Notes: generated by a model not told the origin, from the letters alone. Positions 1-9,442 are shown, numbered from the stretch's first letter. The stretch: 64,000 nucleotides of DNA from Aphanothece sp. CMT-3BRIN-NPC111 (GCA_019359765.1 JAHHGU010000003.1:62001-126000), one strand, 5' to 3'. Program-made: numbers and translations.

Positions 1-927
1 ACACTCCAAGATGCACAAGGAATTCGTTATCACCAAATTTCTTTACCCCTACATACCCAGGATCATAAAATTTGGGGATATATGCAGATGGGGCGGAGCC
101 TGAAAGAATTAGATAAATATTTAGCAACGTTAAAATTAATTTTAGTCTTTGGTTTACCGATCGCAATGATTTTAATAGGAAGTGCCAGTTTGGGATTGGC
201 GGGATTAGCGATGCAACCGATTTACCGATCCTATAAACAGACACAACAATTTACGGCAGATGCGGCTCACGAGTTGCGAACCCCTTTAGCTGCCATCCAA
301 GCAACGGTAGAATCAGCACTATTGATGCCTGAACTATCGGAAAAAGAAGCGCGAGAAATATTAGGAACTGTTGAACGTCAAAACTCACGGCTAACGCAAC
401 TGGTTGGTGATTTACTACTACTAGCACGTATGGATCGTCAACCCTTGATAATGTCTCCAAGCCTGTGTTGCTTAAATGACATTGTTAGCGATTTAGTCGA
501 AGAGTTAACTTTCTTAGCCTCAGCAGCTAATGTGACGCTGGAGCAATACCAAAGAATACCAAGAAAAATATATGTCTTTGGAGATGAAACTCAGCTTTAC
601 CGCTTGTTTTCTAACTTAATCGCTAATGGAATTCAATATAATTTAAGCGGGGGAAAGGTGACAGTTATTTTAGATAAGTGCGATCGCCACGCTGTCATAC
701 AAGTTCAAGATACAGGGATAGGCATTTCACCAAAAGAGCAAGCCCGGATTTTTGATCGTTTTTATCGAGTCAATAGCGATCGCTCGCGTCACACCGGAGG
801 GGTAGGATTAGGACTGGCGATCGCGATGGCAATTATTCAACGACATCAGGCTGGCTTACAACTAAAGAGTGAACCTGGTAAAGGCACTACGTTCACAATT
901 CGATTACTTATTGCCAAGGAACGTTAA
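1..927 (+). CDS. Sensor histidine kinase, 3' part (partial)
   Basis: C-terminal part of a membrane two-component sensor kinase. The frame is open from base 1, so the true start lies outside the window; 308 residues are visible. A hydrophobic segment near residues 43-65 is probably the second transmembrane helix. It is followed by a HisKA domain with the phosphoacceptor in AAHELRTPL (His at visible residue 90) and a HATPase domain with N box (LFSNLIANGIQYN), G1 (QDTGIGI), F box (FDRFYRV) and G2 (GGVGLGLAIA). All catalytic motifs look intact. The arrangement resembles the RppB/NrsS type of cyanobacterial kinase, whose response regulator usually lies upstream, but that part is not visible. The stop is 1 bp from the end of the convergent transporter gene. 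Confidence 0.9.
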   Translation, partial: TLQDAQGIRYHQISLPLHTQDHKIWGYMQMGRSLKELDKYLATLKLILVFGLPIAMILIGSASLGLAGLAMQPIYRSYKQTQQFTADAAHELRTPLAAIQATVESALLMPELSEKEAREILGTVERQNSRLTQLVGDLLLLARMDRQPLIMSPSLCCLNDIVSDLVEELTFLASAANVTLEQYQRIPRKIYVFGDETQLYRLFSNLIANGIQYNLSGGKVTVILDKCDRHAVIQVQDTGIGISPKEQARIFDRFYRVNSDRSRHTGGVGLGLAIAMAIIQRHQAGLQLKSEPGKGTTFTIRLLIAKER

Positions 928-928
928 G

Positions 929-2239
929 CTATGCCTGTTGTTTGTTGAGATTCAACACAAGATAAGATACTTCTGTGGCTAAAGCAATAACCATAGCGAT
1001 CGCCGCAGCCATAGCACCCTGCGCCCCAAACTGGACTCCTAAGAACGCGACTAGCAGCAAAATTATCGTGCCGATACAGGTGGCACGATTCACGCCTCGT
1101 GTCTGACCTGACCCTACCAAAAAGCCCTGAGTAGCATTTTGAACCGCAACAAGTAGGGGCACAAAGGCGCATAACAGTAACACCGGACGAATCCCCTCAA
1201 CCAAAGCTTGATCGTTGCCCACAAAGCTCTGAACAACCATTAGCCCTAATGGGGTTGTGCTGCCCAAGAGCAACAGCAGCGAACAAAGCATACCTACTGT
1301 TAGGGCAAATGCAATCAATTGGCGATCGCTAACTTGACCTCGGTTTTTAATAATCACTTGCTGTACCATGCGGGTGGCATTGGCAATTACCAAAACTAAT
1401 CCCCAAGCCGCCGGCCAAGCAGCCAGGGCAATATCAGCATCTTGGGCACGGGCGATAATTCCCACTAGCACCGCACGTCCGCCCCAAACTACAAGCATCG
1501 AAGAAGCTAAAGGGCAGTAAAAGTTCCAAACGCTTTTCAAATTTGTGGGTAGGTTTAGCTTAGAATCGGTTGGTCGAGGAGGATGAGTCGCTTTGAGCAA
1601 CCGAGCTGCAAACGTCACTACCAGCGCCTCTAATATAACCCCAGCTATGAGAGCAGTTCCTGCCAGAACTGCGCCGGATAGCTTCAAAGCAAATCCGATC
1701 CAAAGTACAAGCGCTACCATCACCAGACGAGCAATGCTTGCCATTGCCACCGCTTGGGAATGACCCGTGTAAATTAATAACCCTTGGAAGTAACGCCGCC
1801 AAGCAATAGTAAACGGCCAGAGAATCATTAACGTCAATACAATACGCACCGTCTGCTGCAATTGGGATGGAATCCCCAAGAGCGTGCCACCGAGCAGGGC
1901 AAAAATGAACGGCAGTGTCAGTAGCAAGAGTAATGCACTCAATCCCCCCCCCGCTAAAAGCGTGAATCGCCACAAGGCACGGCGCGATCGCGCTGTTGGT
2001 GCCAGGGCATTCGAGGCGTGCAGAATCATTATTATGGGACTTTCAAAAAAAATCGCCAGGGATTTAGCAATTCCCACAGCTGCTAAATTCATCCGGGCAT
2101 CTGGTAGGTGAGCTAAAGCCGTGGTCATCATCGGATCGCCACAAGCCATTGCTACATCACTGAGGGACAGGGGGAGAAACTGCCGCCACAAATCTAAAAG
2201 ACTGATTTTAGACGAACTCGGAGAAGCCTTTAACGTCAT
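929..2239 (-). CDS. MATE/ANK-like multidrug-lipid flippase superfamily transporter
   Basis: Integral membrane protein of 436 aa with about 12 hydrophobic segments and little else, the usual size for MATE-type or ankylosis-protein-type (MVF superfamily) transporters. The N-terminal part carries the polar first helices typical of the superfamily (LSLSDVAMACGDPMMTTAL, then ESPIIMILHASNALA). The substrate cannot be read from sequence. It starts 3 bp after the stop of the SbnA-like enzyme and is almost certainly cotranscribed and translationally coupled with it, so export or uptake of that enzyme's product or substrate is the natural inference. I am sure it is a multi-helix transporter and less sure of the exact subfamily. 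Confidence 0.75.
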   Translation of the reverse strand: MTLKASPSSSKISLLDLWRQFLPLSLSDVAMACGDPMMTTALAHLPDARMNLAAVGIAKSLAIFFESPIIMILHASNALAPTARSRRALWRFTLLAGGGLSALLLLLTLPFIFALLGGTLLGIPSQLQQTVRIVLTLMILWPFTIAWRRYFQGLLIYTGHSQAVAMASIARLVMVALVLWIGFALKLSGAVLAGTALIAGVILEALVVTFAARLLKATHPPRPTDSKLNLPTNLKSVWNFYCPLASSMLVVWGGRAVLVGIIARAQDADIALAAWPAAWGLVLVIANATRMVQQVIIKNRGQVSDRQLIAFALTVGMLCSLLLLLGSTTPLGLMVVQSFVGNDQALVEGIRPVLLLCAFVPLLVAVQNATQGFLVGSGQTRGVNRATCIGTIILLLVAFLGVQFGAQGAMAAAIAMVIALATEVSYLVLNLNKQQA

Positions 2240-2242
2240 TAT

Positions 2243-3319
2243 TTACGCGGGTTGTTGCTGTCGCCAGAGAATTTCAGGCACGGGCTGGAGGGCGCGAATC
2301 GTGGGGGTGAGGGCTGAAGATTCCAAAAGCTCAATTCCCTGTTCGGTCAGCCATTGCGGATTGTAAACAGTTTCCAGATAGCGATCGCCCCGATCCGGGT
2401 TTAACAATACCATGCGCTCTGGGCGCTGACGGCGCGTGCCGTAGGCAAGGGCAGCAGCCACAATCGCCCCCGTAGATGCCCCCAGGAGCAATCCTTCTCG
2501 ACGTGCCAAAGCATGGCAAACAGAAAAGGCAAGGCGATCGCTCACCGAATAAGCTGCATCTAGTACTGTCGGATCAAAATTGGGCGGGACAAAAGATAAC
2601 CCTAATCCCGTCATTTTATAGGCATGGGACGGAGTTCCGAAGATAGCTGAACCTGCCACATCTACGCCAACAATTCGGGTTTCAGGATAGCGTTGCCGGA
2701 AATATCGGCTAATTCCCCCCAGTTGTCCCGCAGTACTAACCCCGATCGCGATAACATCCGGTGCGCCGCCAAATGCCTGTTCGATTTCGCGAGCCGTGAA
2801 TTGCTCGTGGGCACCGGGGTTATGAGGATTGCGGTGCTGGCAGGGGTACCACGCCCCAGGAATGGTCTGGGCGACTTCTTGAGCTTTTTGCATCCTTGCC
2901 ACTTGCATCGAGCCATTGGCATCTGCCGCACTCAGGGGCACATCCACCAGTTCTGCCCCATATGCAGCCAACATGCGCCGAATTGGGGGCGGGGTTTTAG
3001 CATCAACGACAATAACGACATGATAGCCCCGTCCTGCGCCAATCATTGCCAGACCAATGCCAAAATTACCGGAACTAGATTCAACTATCGTGCCGCCGGG
3101 GGTGAGCAACCCGTTACGTTCTGCGTGTTGAATCAGATACACGGCGTTTTTCTCTTTGATGCTGCCGCCGGGGTTGCAGGATTCTAATTTCAGATAAAAT
3201 TCGTGATGCTTACAGAGTTCGCTCAAGCGATTGATACGCACAATGGGAACATTCCCAATTGCCTCTGTTATATCCTGAGATAGAGGTAATCTCGAAGCGT
3301 TTTCTAAAACTTGAAGCAT
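2243..3319 (-). CDS. SbnA-like PLP-dependent enzyme of the cysteine synthase family
   Basis: A 358-aa fold-type II PLP enzyme. The PLP lysine lies in NPGGSIKEKNA near residue 56 and the asparagine loop is ESSSGNFGIGLAMI. The C-terminal part carries VDVAGSAIFG and LNPDRGDRYLETVY. These C-terminal stretches and the NPGGS form are, from memory, closer to SbnA (the enzyme that condenses O-phosphoserine with glutamate on the route to 2,3-diaminopropionate) than to housekeeping CysK. No SbnB-type dehydrogenase is in the window, so the product is inferred. ATG start at 3319. It is followed after 3 bp by a MATE/ANK-like transporter. A plain O-acetylserine sulfhydrylase remains possible. Confidence 0.75.
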   Translation of the reverse strand: MLQVLENASRLPLSQDITEAIGNVPIVRINRLSELCKHHEFYLKLESCNPGGSIKEKNAVYLIQHAERNGLLTPGGTIVESSSGNFGIGLAMIGAGRGYHVVIVVDAKTPPPIRRMLAAYGAELVDVPLSAADANGSMQVARMQKAQEVAQTIPGAWYPCQHRNPHNPGAHEQFTAREIEQAFGGAPDVIAIGVSTAGQLGGISRYFRQRYPETRIVGVDVAGSAIFGTPSHAYKMTGLGLSFVPPNFDPTVLDAAYSVSDRLAFSVCHALARREGLLLGASTGAIVAAALAYGTRRQRPERMVLLNPDRGDRYLETVYNPQWLTEQGIELLESSALTPTIRALQPVPEILWRQQQPA

Positions 3320-3656
3320 AGCTTTAGATCTTCAAAAAAGGAACTTTAGACACCTTTGCCTAATTACAAGGTTCCTCTACTGGGATGAAATGAGGATGAA
3401 ATTGGGGAGTGGCATTTATTACACAATTTGAAGGAGACGAAGAAGAGGTAAATATGTGGGCGGAATTAAATATATGTTGGGATTCTTAATTAGTAGGGCT
3501 TTGTCCCTAAAGTTGCTATGTTTATTTATGCCCAGCTAATTATTTTCTAGAACTCTTTTGTTTAATTTTTACTCAATAAACCGCAAAGACGCAAAGAGCG
3601 CTAAGAAAGAAAAGAAAGGGACAATCTCACGAATCAGTTAGGGCTGCTATAGTAAT

Positions 3657-3752
3657 AACCTATCAAAAAATAATTTGGGCAGAGACAATATCTGCGTCTA
3701 TCTGCTTTCATCTGCGGTTGAAAACCACCTATCTCGGCTTTTCAAATAGGTT
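3657..3752. repeat. MITE-like element copy 1, about 96 bp with terminal inverted repeats
   Basis: Left end AACCTATCAAAAAA and right end TTTTCAAATAGGTT pair as imperfect 14-bp inverted repeats (12 of 14). The interior contains a 29-base stretch (3690-3718) that is the exact reverse complement of bases 38670-38698 in the element at 38.6 kb. No coding capacity. Confidence 0.65.
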
Positions 3753-3855
3753 TTAAGTAGGTGAGCGTCATTGGATTGGAGCGTAAGGTCACGGCACTGC
3801 CGTGACCCTACTAACTCCCATAGTTATATTTATTTCTGCCCACCTACTTAAAACC
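3749..3855. repeat. Second inverted-repeat element with nested palindrome
   Basis: A perfect 15-bp inverted repeat, GGTTTTAAGTAGGTG at 3749-3763 and its complement at 3841-3855, encloses 77 bp. Inside lies a perfect palindrome with 10-bp arms, GGTCACGGCA (3787-3796) and TGCCGTGACC (3798-3807). It ends 3 bp from the acs stop codon, so it may double as the acs transcription terminator. A related fragment (CAGGTGGGCAGAAATAGATA) occurs at about 25513. Confidence 0.6.
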
Positions 3856-3858
3856 GTT

Positions 3859-5823
3859 TTATGCTCCTTCCCGCAGTCTGTCTAATACACCCCGATCTTC
3901 TAGCGTCGAAGTATCACCGGAGACTTCCTGACCTGAAGCCAGATTTCGTAGTAATCGGCGCATAATTTTACCGGAACGGGTCTTGGGCAAAGCGTCAGTA
4001 AAGCGAATTTCACCTGGACGCGCGATCGCACCAATTTCCTGCACTACATGGCGCTTCAGTTCTTTCTGTAGCTCCTCAGTGCCACTTTGCGTCCCTTCCA
4101 GGGTCACAAAAGCAACGATGTCTTCCCCTTTAAGTTCATCCGGCTTACCTACAACTGCTGCCTCAGCAACAGCTGGGTGAGAAACCAAAGCCGATTCAAT
4201 TTCCATCGTTCCCAATCGATGACCGGAAACATTAATCACATCATCAACTCGACCCATCACCCAGAAGTAACCATCTTTATCGCATCTGGCTCCATCTCCG
4301 GCAAAATAGAGATACTGCCCATCTTTGGGGGGGATATGCTCCCAATAAGTGCGGCGGAAGCGGTCTGGATCGCCGTATATAGTCCGCATCATTCCCGGCC
4401 AGGGATATTTCACAGCTAGATAACCACCCTCTGCCACTGAGTTGCCTTCTAAATCTACGACATCCGCAATAATTCCAGGGAAAGGTAGCGTTGCAGAACC
4501 GGGTTTAGTCGGAATTGCTCCCGGCAAAGGCGTAATCATAATTCCGCCTGTTTCCGTTTGCCACCAGGTATCCACAATTGGGCAGCGTTCTCCCCCAATT
4601 ACTCGGTAATACCACATCCAGGCTTCCGGATTAATCGGTTCACCCACAGTTCCCAGCAAGCGTAGGGAAGACAAATTCCGGGCTTTGGGAAGGTCATCGC
4701 CCATCTTGATAAAGGCGCGAATTGCGGTGGGGGCAGTGTAGAAGACGTTGACACCGTGTTTTTCAATAATGTCCCACATACAGCCAGGATTCGAAGCACG
4801 GGGCGCACCTTCGTACATCAGCGTTGTTGCCCCGTTGGATAGGGGGCCATAGACAATGTAGCTGTGACCAGTAATCCAGCCTACGTCAGCGGTACACCAG
4901 TAGACATCTGTATCCTGAAGGTCAAAGATCCATTTGGTGGTGATGTGGGTGTAGAGGTTATAACCACCAGTGGTGTGAACGACGCCTTTAGGTTTACCAG
5001 TGCTACCGGAGGTATAGAGGATAAACAGTAGATCTTCACTGTCCATTGGTTCAGCGGGACAATCGGCTGAGGCAGTTTGTTGCAATTCATGCCACCAACG
5101 ATCGCGCCCCGGTTGCATATAAACGTCTTGTTCAGTGCGACGTACTACTATGACGTTTTCTACACCAGGGACACCGCCATTCGCCAAGGCTTTATCGACT
5201 TGCGCCTTAAGAGGAACGATCGCATCTTTGCGCCAACCGCCATCGGCTGTAATTACCACTCTAGCTTGTACGTCAATTAAGCGATCGCGCAACGCCTCGG
5301 CACTAAATCCCCCAAAGACAACGGTATGAGGTGCGCCAATTCTGGCACAGGCTAACATAGCGATCGCCGCTTCCGGAATCATCGGCATATAGATACCAAC
5401 GCGATCGCCCTTTTGCACCCCCAACTGTTTGAGGACATTAGCCATCTGGCAGACTTCCCGATGCAGTTGAGCATAAGTCAGCGTGCGGGTGTCTCCGGGT
5501 TCTCCTTCCCAAATTAATGCTGCCTTGTTCTTGCGCCAAGTTGTCAAATGGCGGTCGAGGCAGTTATAGGAAATATTGGTTTTGCCGCCCACGAACCACT
5601 TAGCAAAAGGGGGTTGCCAATCTAGCACCGTGTCCCACTTTTGGAACCAGTGCAATTCCTGTTCCGCTAACTCTCCCCAAAACTTCTGGGGGTCAGCCTT
5701 AGCGCGATCGTATAGATGCTGATAATCTTCTAAGCTCTTGATGTGCGCGTTTTGAGAGAATTCAGCAGGCGGATGGAATCGGCGTGTTTCTTGAAGAATT
5801 GATTCAATGGTGGCTTCTGACAT
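3859..5823 (-). CDS. acs: Acetyl-CoA synthetase (AMP-forming)
   Basis: Activates acetate to acetyl-CoA through an acetyl-AMP intermediate, in the cytoplasm. It carries the adenylate-forming motifs: [19 protein letters not shown] (phosphate-binding loop), [21 protein letters not shown], and the C-terminal [14 protein letters not shown] holding the lysine that is acetylated in known Acs enzymes. I chose the ATG at 5823 ([16 protein letters not shown]), giving 654 aa, the family's normal length. An upstream in-frame TTG at 5883 would add 20 atypical residues. The gene is monocistronic, with a long AT-rich upstream region and a hairpin element at its 3' end. Confidence 0.95.
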   Translation of the reverse strand: MSEATIESILQETRRFHPPAEFSQNAHIKSLEDYQHLYDRAKADPQKFWGELAEQELHWFQKWDTVLDWQPPFAKWFVGGKTNISYNCLDRHLTTWRKNKAALIWEGEPGDTRTLTYAQLHREVCQMANVLKQLGVQKGDRVGIYMPMIPEAAIAMLACARIGAPHTVVFGGFSAEALRDRLIDVQARVVITADGGWRKDAIVPLKAQVDKALANGGVPGVENVIVVRRTEQDVYMQPGRDRWWHELQQTASADCPAEPMDSEDLLFILYTSGSTGKPKGVVHTTGGYNLYTHITTKWIFDLQDTDVYWCTADVGWITGHSYIVYGPLSNGATTLMYEGAPRASNPGCMWDIIEKHGVNVFYTAPTAIRAFIKMGDDLPKARNLSSLRLLGTVGEPINPEAWMWYYRVIGGERCPIVDTWWQTETGGIMITPLPGAIPTKPGSATLPFPGIIADVVDLEGNSVAEGGYLAVKYPWPGMMRTIYGDPDRFRRTYWEHIPPKDGQYLYFAGDGARCDKDGYFWVMGRVDDVINVSGHRLGTMEIESALVSHPAVAEAAVVGKPDELKGEDIVAFVTLEGTQSGTEELQKELKRHVVQEIGAIARPGEIRFTDALPKTRSGKIMRRLLRNLASGQEVSGDTSTLEDRGVLDRLREGA

Positions 5824-6203
5824 TGTTCTTGCTGTAAGTAGCGTTTTGCGGTCAAAACTATTTTTGACCCAGAGTTGTACCAAAGTATTTTGAGTTTCGT
5901 GAAGCTAGCGAACCGCCCTCACTCCCAGATATTGTCCTTCCCCATATCTGCGACTCTTTGGTACTTAGCGTGCTAATTGAATTGAAAATTATATGGAAAC
6001 CATTGTACAGCAAGAATTGGGAGTATTCTATAAGCTATTTTTCCATATAATAGTTAACTTGTTCATAAAAAGCATATACAGTTCGGTTCATACACAAAGC
6101 TTGCTAATAATTTGGCACACTGAGTACCAAAGACCAAAATAAGTGTCGGCAATGACAAGACCATAATTGAAAACTAGATTATTATATTTAAATTTTATAA
6201 CTA
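5824..6203. other. AT-rich intergenic region upstream of acs
   Basis: 380 bp without a credible gene. It should contain the acs promoter on the minus strand and the 3' end of the coiled-coil protein transcript. No clear terminator hairpin or known regulatory motif was recognised. Confidence 0.5.
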
Positions 6204-6752
6204 TTATGGTTGCTTTTCTATTTTAAGTCTATTACTAATAGCATTATATCTATTTCTAACCCTAGACAAAGTTTTCTGTCTTGGAACAGAAGCGAATGTA
6301 TTATCTGGTATAGACATCAATAAATTTATTGCTTCTTGCCATTTAGTTTGAGCATTTCGCAATGCTTCCGATGAATGAGGCGATTGTCGGACCATGATGG
6401 AGGCTTCCTTAGCTAGCTTTTGAGCAGCTTTCAACTTTGCTAAAGCTTGTTCCTCTTTCTGTAGTCTTTGCTCATTTGTATCCAAGCGAGCACGAAGTTT
6501 AGCTAAAATAGCTTGAGCTTGCTGGTAGCCTGAGCCAGGAATGTCAGGAATTGTCTCTAAATTAGTAATTGCCTCTTTGAGAGATTTATGTGCGGTATCT
6601 AAGTAAGTTAGCTTGTCACCTTCATTAGCATAATCTGCATAGAGTACTATCGCCTCCGCTTGAAGTAATTGTTCTTGTGCCAGCCTATATTGATAAAATA
6701 ACCATAAAAAAGATATAGATAATAAGGCAGTTAAAAAACCTTTTATTTTCAT
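6204..6752 (-). CDS. Membrane-anchored coiled-coil protein with internal duplication
   Basis: An unrecognised 182-aa protein. Residues 6-21 form a single hydrophobic anchor with a Lys-rich cytoplasmic N terminus, and the rest is charged, Ala/Gln/Leu-rich helix (residues 24-60 and 90-135 look coiled-coil). Two related units are visible: LKEAITNLETIPDIPGSGYQ, followed by a linker to RARLDTNEQRL, and WQEAINLLMSIPDNTFASVP, followed by a linker to NRYNAISNRL. Each has a short helix, the sequence IPD, then a helix ending in RL. Such IP-containing repeats are common in cyanobacterial envelope proteins of unknown role. Function unknown. Confidence 0.75.
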   Translation of the reverse strand: MKIKGFLTALLSISFLWLFYQYRLAQEQLLQAEAIVLYADYANEGDKLTYLDTAHKSLKEAITNLETIPDIPGSGYQQAQAILAKLRARLDTNEQRLQKEEQALAKLKAAQKLAKEASIMVRQSPHSSEALRNAQTKWQEAINLLMSIPDNTFASVPRQKTLSRVRNRYNAISNRLKIEKQP

Positions 6753-6959
6753 GCTAATTCCCGTCTTATCAAGATAGGCATTTAATTATTTGCATGATAG
6801 CTAAATTAATAGCGAAACCCATCAAGCCTAAGGGTGAGGTTGGATTTTCTGTCTCAACTTAAGATACACTATGAATTTTAATCTCCCCTGCCTTTTTTAG
6901 GTATGCTAAGGGAGATCTAAGTTGCAGCTTTTCAGTCCCTAAGCGATAATACCGTTATG
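6753..6959. other. Spacer between Bax1-like and coiled-coil genes
   Basis: 207 bp with no gene and no clear hairpin. It probably holds the coiled-coil gene promoter (AT-rich near 6780-6850) and the 3' end of the Bax1-like transcript. Confidence 0.4.
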
Positions 6960-8177
6960 TTAATCCAATATAGCTAGCACTGCTTTTGGCAATAGTTTAT
7001 CCTTAAACCAGACAATCTTTGCTGGTGTATCGCTCACCTTCACGCCTGCTTTCTCTAAATTCAGTCGCTCAGAAATAGCCAAAATCAAGTTATCGCATCC
7101 AGACTGTCGCACTTGAGAAAATTTCTTTTGCAAGTATTCCGGACGCCAGTAGCCGACAATTTCTAGTAAAAAAGTACGGCCATCGGGATGCACGAGGCGA
7201 AAGTCGGGAATCATCACACTACCGGGGATGGGGATAAGATCGACTTCTCGCTCTAGCACCCAATCGGTTTTTAGCTTATCCCATTTGTCAGCAAAAGATG
7301 CCTCTATCATACTGTCGTAAGGCTTTCCAGGTGGATAATGACTCACCAAGCCACAATTGGAGTCGAGGCTAAAACGCCCAGTTTTCAGGGTATTGGTGTA
7401 GAAATCGCGGGTTTGCAATGTGGCGGCGAGACTCCATTTAGTGACGTGTAGAAGTGCTGGGAGGAGTTTAGCGATCGCTAATCCATAACGTGTACTAGGT
7501 TTAAATAAGCTAGTGGGACCATCTACTGCGATCGTAAAACCGCGATCCGCATCCCCTTCGATGTAAGCCATTAACTGAAATAATTTCAGATAGCGAAATA
7601 ACAGCTTATACTCGCCCGGGACATTGCGGTGAGCATTCAGCGTAATGTGACTGGCACGGTAAAATACGCCCTGCACCTGAGATAGGTTGTATCGGTGCAG
7701 CAACGCTTCTGGTATCGGTGCTTCAAATTGCGTAAGAATGCGGTTTTCTTGTAAATCTGCATACAAACCCGTGCGAATCTGCACAGGTAAAACTTCTCGC
7801 CCTAGTTCTTGACTTAAAGCGTTTGCCAGTGTTTCTAGCGTCTTTTCAGATGCTTGAGGACTAGGAACAGATTTGGCGGCTAGAGTATAAACTCGTTCCC
7901 GTAATTCCTGCGGTTCTAAGGGACTGATAACTTCAAATTTACTGAAAGCGTCGCTTTTAAGCAGGTGGGCAAGTCCCCGGATGATCCGGAAATCAGGGCG
8001 ATCGCCTTCTAATTCTAGTAGCTGCTCATCAAGTTTGCCTTGAGTGCTGCCGACTGATCCTTGGAAGCAGTCGATTAAGTCAATTGCGATCGCAATATTT
8101 CTGTTATCTATAGTTAAGCGCTTGGGTGCGATCGCTTCCCCATTTTGCCGATGAATCAGTAACTCACTAGGTAGCAT
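6960..8177 (-). CDS. DUF790 / Bax1-like nuclease, partner of XPB
   Basis: A 405-aa protein of the DUF790 family, homologous to archaeal Bax1, a structure-specific nuclease that works with XPB helicase in nucleotide excision repair. The C-terminal part holds the PD-(D/E)xK-like core MIPDFRLVHPDGRTFLLEIVGYW (Asp, then Glu about 13 residues on). Start chosen at ATG 8177 (MLPSELLIHRQNGE), where as I remember family members begin; the in-frame TTG at 8219 would add 14 residues. The XPB-type helicase lies 3.6 kb away on the same strand (11751-13295) with a plus-strand transporter operon between, so the usual adjacency is broken. No Shine-Dalgarno is visible before either start. Confidence 0.85.
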   Translation of the reverse strand: MLPSELLIHRQNGEAIAPKRLTIDNRNIAIAIDLIDCFQGSVGSTQGKLDEQLLELEGDRPDFRIIRGLAHLLKSDAFSKFEVISPLEPQELRERVYTLAAKSVPSPQASEKTLETLANALSQELGREVLPVQIRTGLYADLQENRILTQFEAPIPEALLHRYNLSQVQGVFYRASHITLNAHRNVPGEYKLLFRYLKLFQLMAYIEGDADRGFTIAVDGPTSLFKPSTRYGLAIAKLLPALLHVTKWSLAATLQTRDFYTNTLKTGRFSLDSNCGLVSHYPPGKPYDSMIEASFADKWDKLKTDWVLEREVDLIPIPGSVMIPDFRLVHPDGRTFLLEIVGYWRPEYLQKKFSQVRQSGCDNLILAISERLNLEKAGVKVSDTPAKIVWFKDKLLPKAVLAILD

Positions 8178-8659
8178 AGCTAAAACTTGTAATATTCTGA
8201 TAGAAGTTTCGCTGACCAAGTTAGTTTATGGCTATTAAGGATAAGAGTAAGATGTCTCTACCAGTTAGCCATTGTTTTTATTTTTTACCGCAGATAGCCA
8301 CAGATGAACGCAGATGAACGCAGATGCATCTTGATAATTATCTGTCTGTGGTTAAAAACCCGAAGTTAAGCTGTGGATGTATTTTGGTCAACGCTTACGC
8401 CGACATCTCCCTAAATAGGGTACTTTGAGCGTTCCCCCCTTTTTTAGGCAGGGCTACTTCATTGTCTAGAAATGAAAATAGGCATCAAACCGATCAAACC
8501 TTTCGGAGGGGGTTTGGGGGGAGACCCCCCAAGCCTGGTTTTCTCAAATGATAATTTTTTCTACCATAAGAATGAATCAGCCCTACTTTTTAAGGGGATG
8601 AAGATTTTAAGCTTTTGGTGGGTAAGTCCTGTTGGCAAAACGCGCATATCGGAGAAATA
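8178..8659. other. Divergent intergenic region with degenerate repeats
   Basis: 482 bp between the Bax1-like gene and the osmoprotectant operon. Bases 8289-8350 contain the tandem-like ACCGCAGAT...GAACGCAGAT repeat related to the MITE-like interior. Bases 8514-8532 form a palindrome, TTGGGGGG, loop AGA, CCCCCCAA. No credible coding frame. Confidence 0.5.
8514..8532. repeat. G6/C6 palindrome
   Basis: Eight-base arms TTGGGGGG and CCCCCCAA around a three-base loop, upstream of the osmoprotectant operon. It could fold as a very stable leader hairpin, but it also resembles dispersed cyanobacterial G/C palindromes. Confidence 0.5.
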
Positions 8660-9442
8660 ATGGCACAGCCTAAAGAAATTGCCGTCGAATTCCGTGACGT
8701 TACCTATTGTCCAACTCAGCAGCCTCTGGTGTCGAACCTGAACTTTGCAGTTCGCCGGGGAGAAGCACTCATATTTCTAGGCCGCAGCGGCAGCGGCAAA
8801 ACTACAACCATGAAGCTGATCAATCGTCTCCTGACACCAACTGCGGGTGAAGTCAGGGTTGAGGGGGTTCCTACTAGCGAATGGAACCCAATTAAACTGC
8901 GGCGTCGCATTGGCTATGTAATTCAAGAAACTGGCTTGTTTCCCCATTTCACCGTTGAGCGCAATGTTGGCTTAGTTCCATCCCTAGAAGGTTGGAAACC
9001 CAAGCAGATCAAAACCCGCGTCTATGAACTTCTGCATCTGCTAGGCTTAGACCCAGAGCAATTTGCCCACCGCTATCCCCACGAACTTTCTGGGGGTCAA
9101 CGACAGCGCGTTGGGGTGGCGCGGGCACTGGCAGCCGATCCGCCTGTGATGCTCATGGACGAACCCTTTGGGGCGCTAGATCCAATTACACGCCTGGAAA
9201 TTCAACGCGAATTTCGCCGATTACAGGAACAATTGGGTAAAACCGTTATTTATGTCACCCACGATATTCAAGAAGCATTTACCTTAGCATCTAGAATTGG
9301 CTTGATGCATGGGGGAAAATTAGTAGTGTTAGGGACACCAGCGGAGTTTCTGCAATCGGAAAATCCAGAAGCGCGGGCTTTTCTGCAATGTTTGCAGGCA
9401 ATTGAACAAACTCGCAACACAGCTATCAAGGATGAGCAATGA
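8660..9442 (+). CDS. Osmoprotectant (glycine betaine/choline) ABC transporter ATPase
   Basis: A 260-aa ATPase of the OpuBA/ProV group that powers uptake of a quaternary-amine osmoprotectant. Walker A GRSGSGKTT is near residue 40, the ABC signature is LSGGQRQRVGVARAL, Walker B is VMLMDEPFGALDP, and the H-loop is YVTHD. There are no C-terminal CBS domains, so the ionic-strength sensor of OpuAA is absent. Start is ATG 8660, with GGAGA at 8651-8655 as ribosome-binding site; a longer frame from 8615 lacks one. The stop overlaps the permease start (ATGA). Substrate is inferred from the fused partner gene. Confidence 0.9.
   Translation: MAQPKEIAVEFRDVTYCPTQQPLVSNLNFAVRRGEALIFLGRSGSGKTTTMKLINRLLTPTAGEVRVEGVPTSEWNPIKLRRRIGYVIQETGLFPHFTVERNVGLVPSLEGWKPKQIKTRVYELLHLLGLDPEQFAHRYPHELSGGQRQRVGVARALAADPPVMLMDEPFGALDPITRLEIQREFRRLQEQLGKTVIYVTHDIQEAFTLASRIGLMHGGKLVVLGTPAEFLQSENPEARAFLQCLQAIEQTRNTAIKDEQ

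Larger units (their letters stand above)
3320..3858. other. Repeat-rich intergenic region
   Basis: No credible gene in 539 bp. It holds a cyanobacterial low-complexity stretch of the ACCGCAAAGACGCAAAG type near 3580-3606 and two adjacent inverted-repeat elements (3657-3752 and 3749-3855, listed separately) abutting the 3' end of acs. Promoter elements for the minus-strand PLP enzyme should lie near 3325-3400, but I cannot call them. Confidence 0.6.

Noticed and set aside
1560..1973. 137-codon frame antisense-frame within the MATE/ANK-like gene
   Set aside because: Same-strand out-of-frame shadow of a clear membrane protein.
2693..3187. 164-codon plus-strand frame opposite the SbnA-like gene
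   Set aside because: Shadow of a well-supported PLP enzyme. It has no motif of its own.
8472..8660. 62-codon open frame upstream of the osmoprotectant ATPase
   Set aside because: Composed of palindrome and spacer sequence (GGGLGGDPPS) with no ribosome-binding site. The ATPase start at 8660 is well supported.
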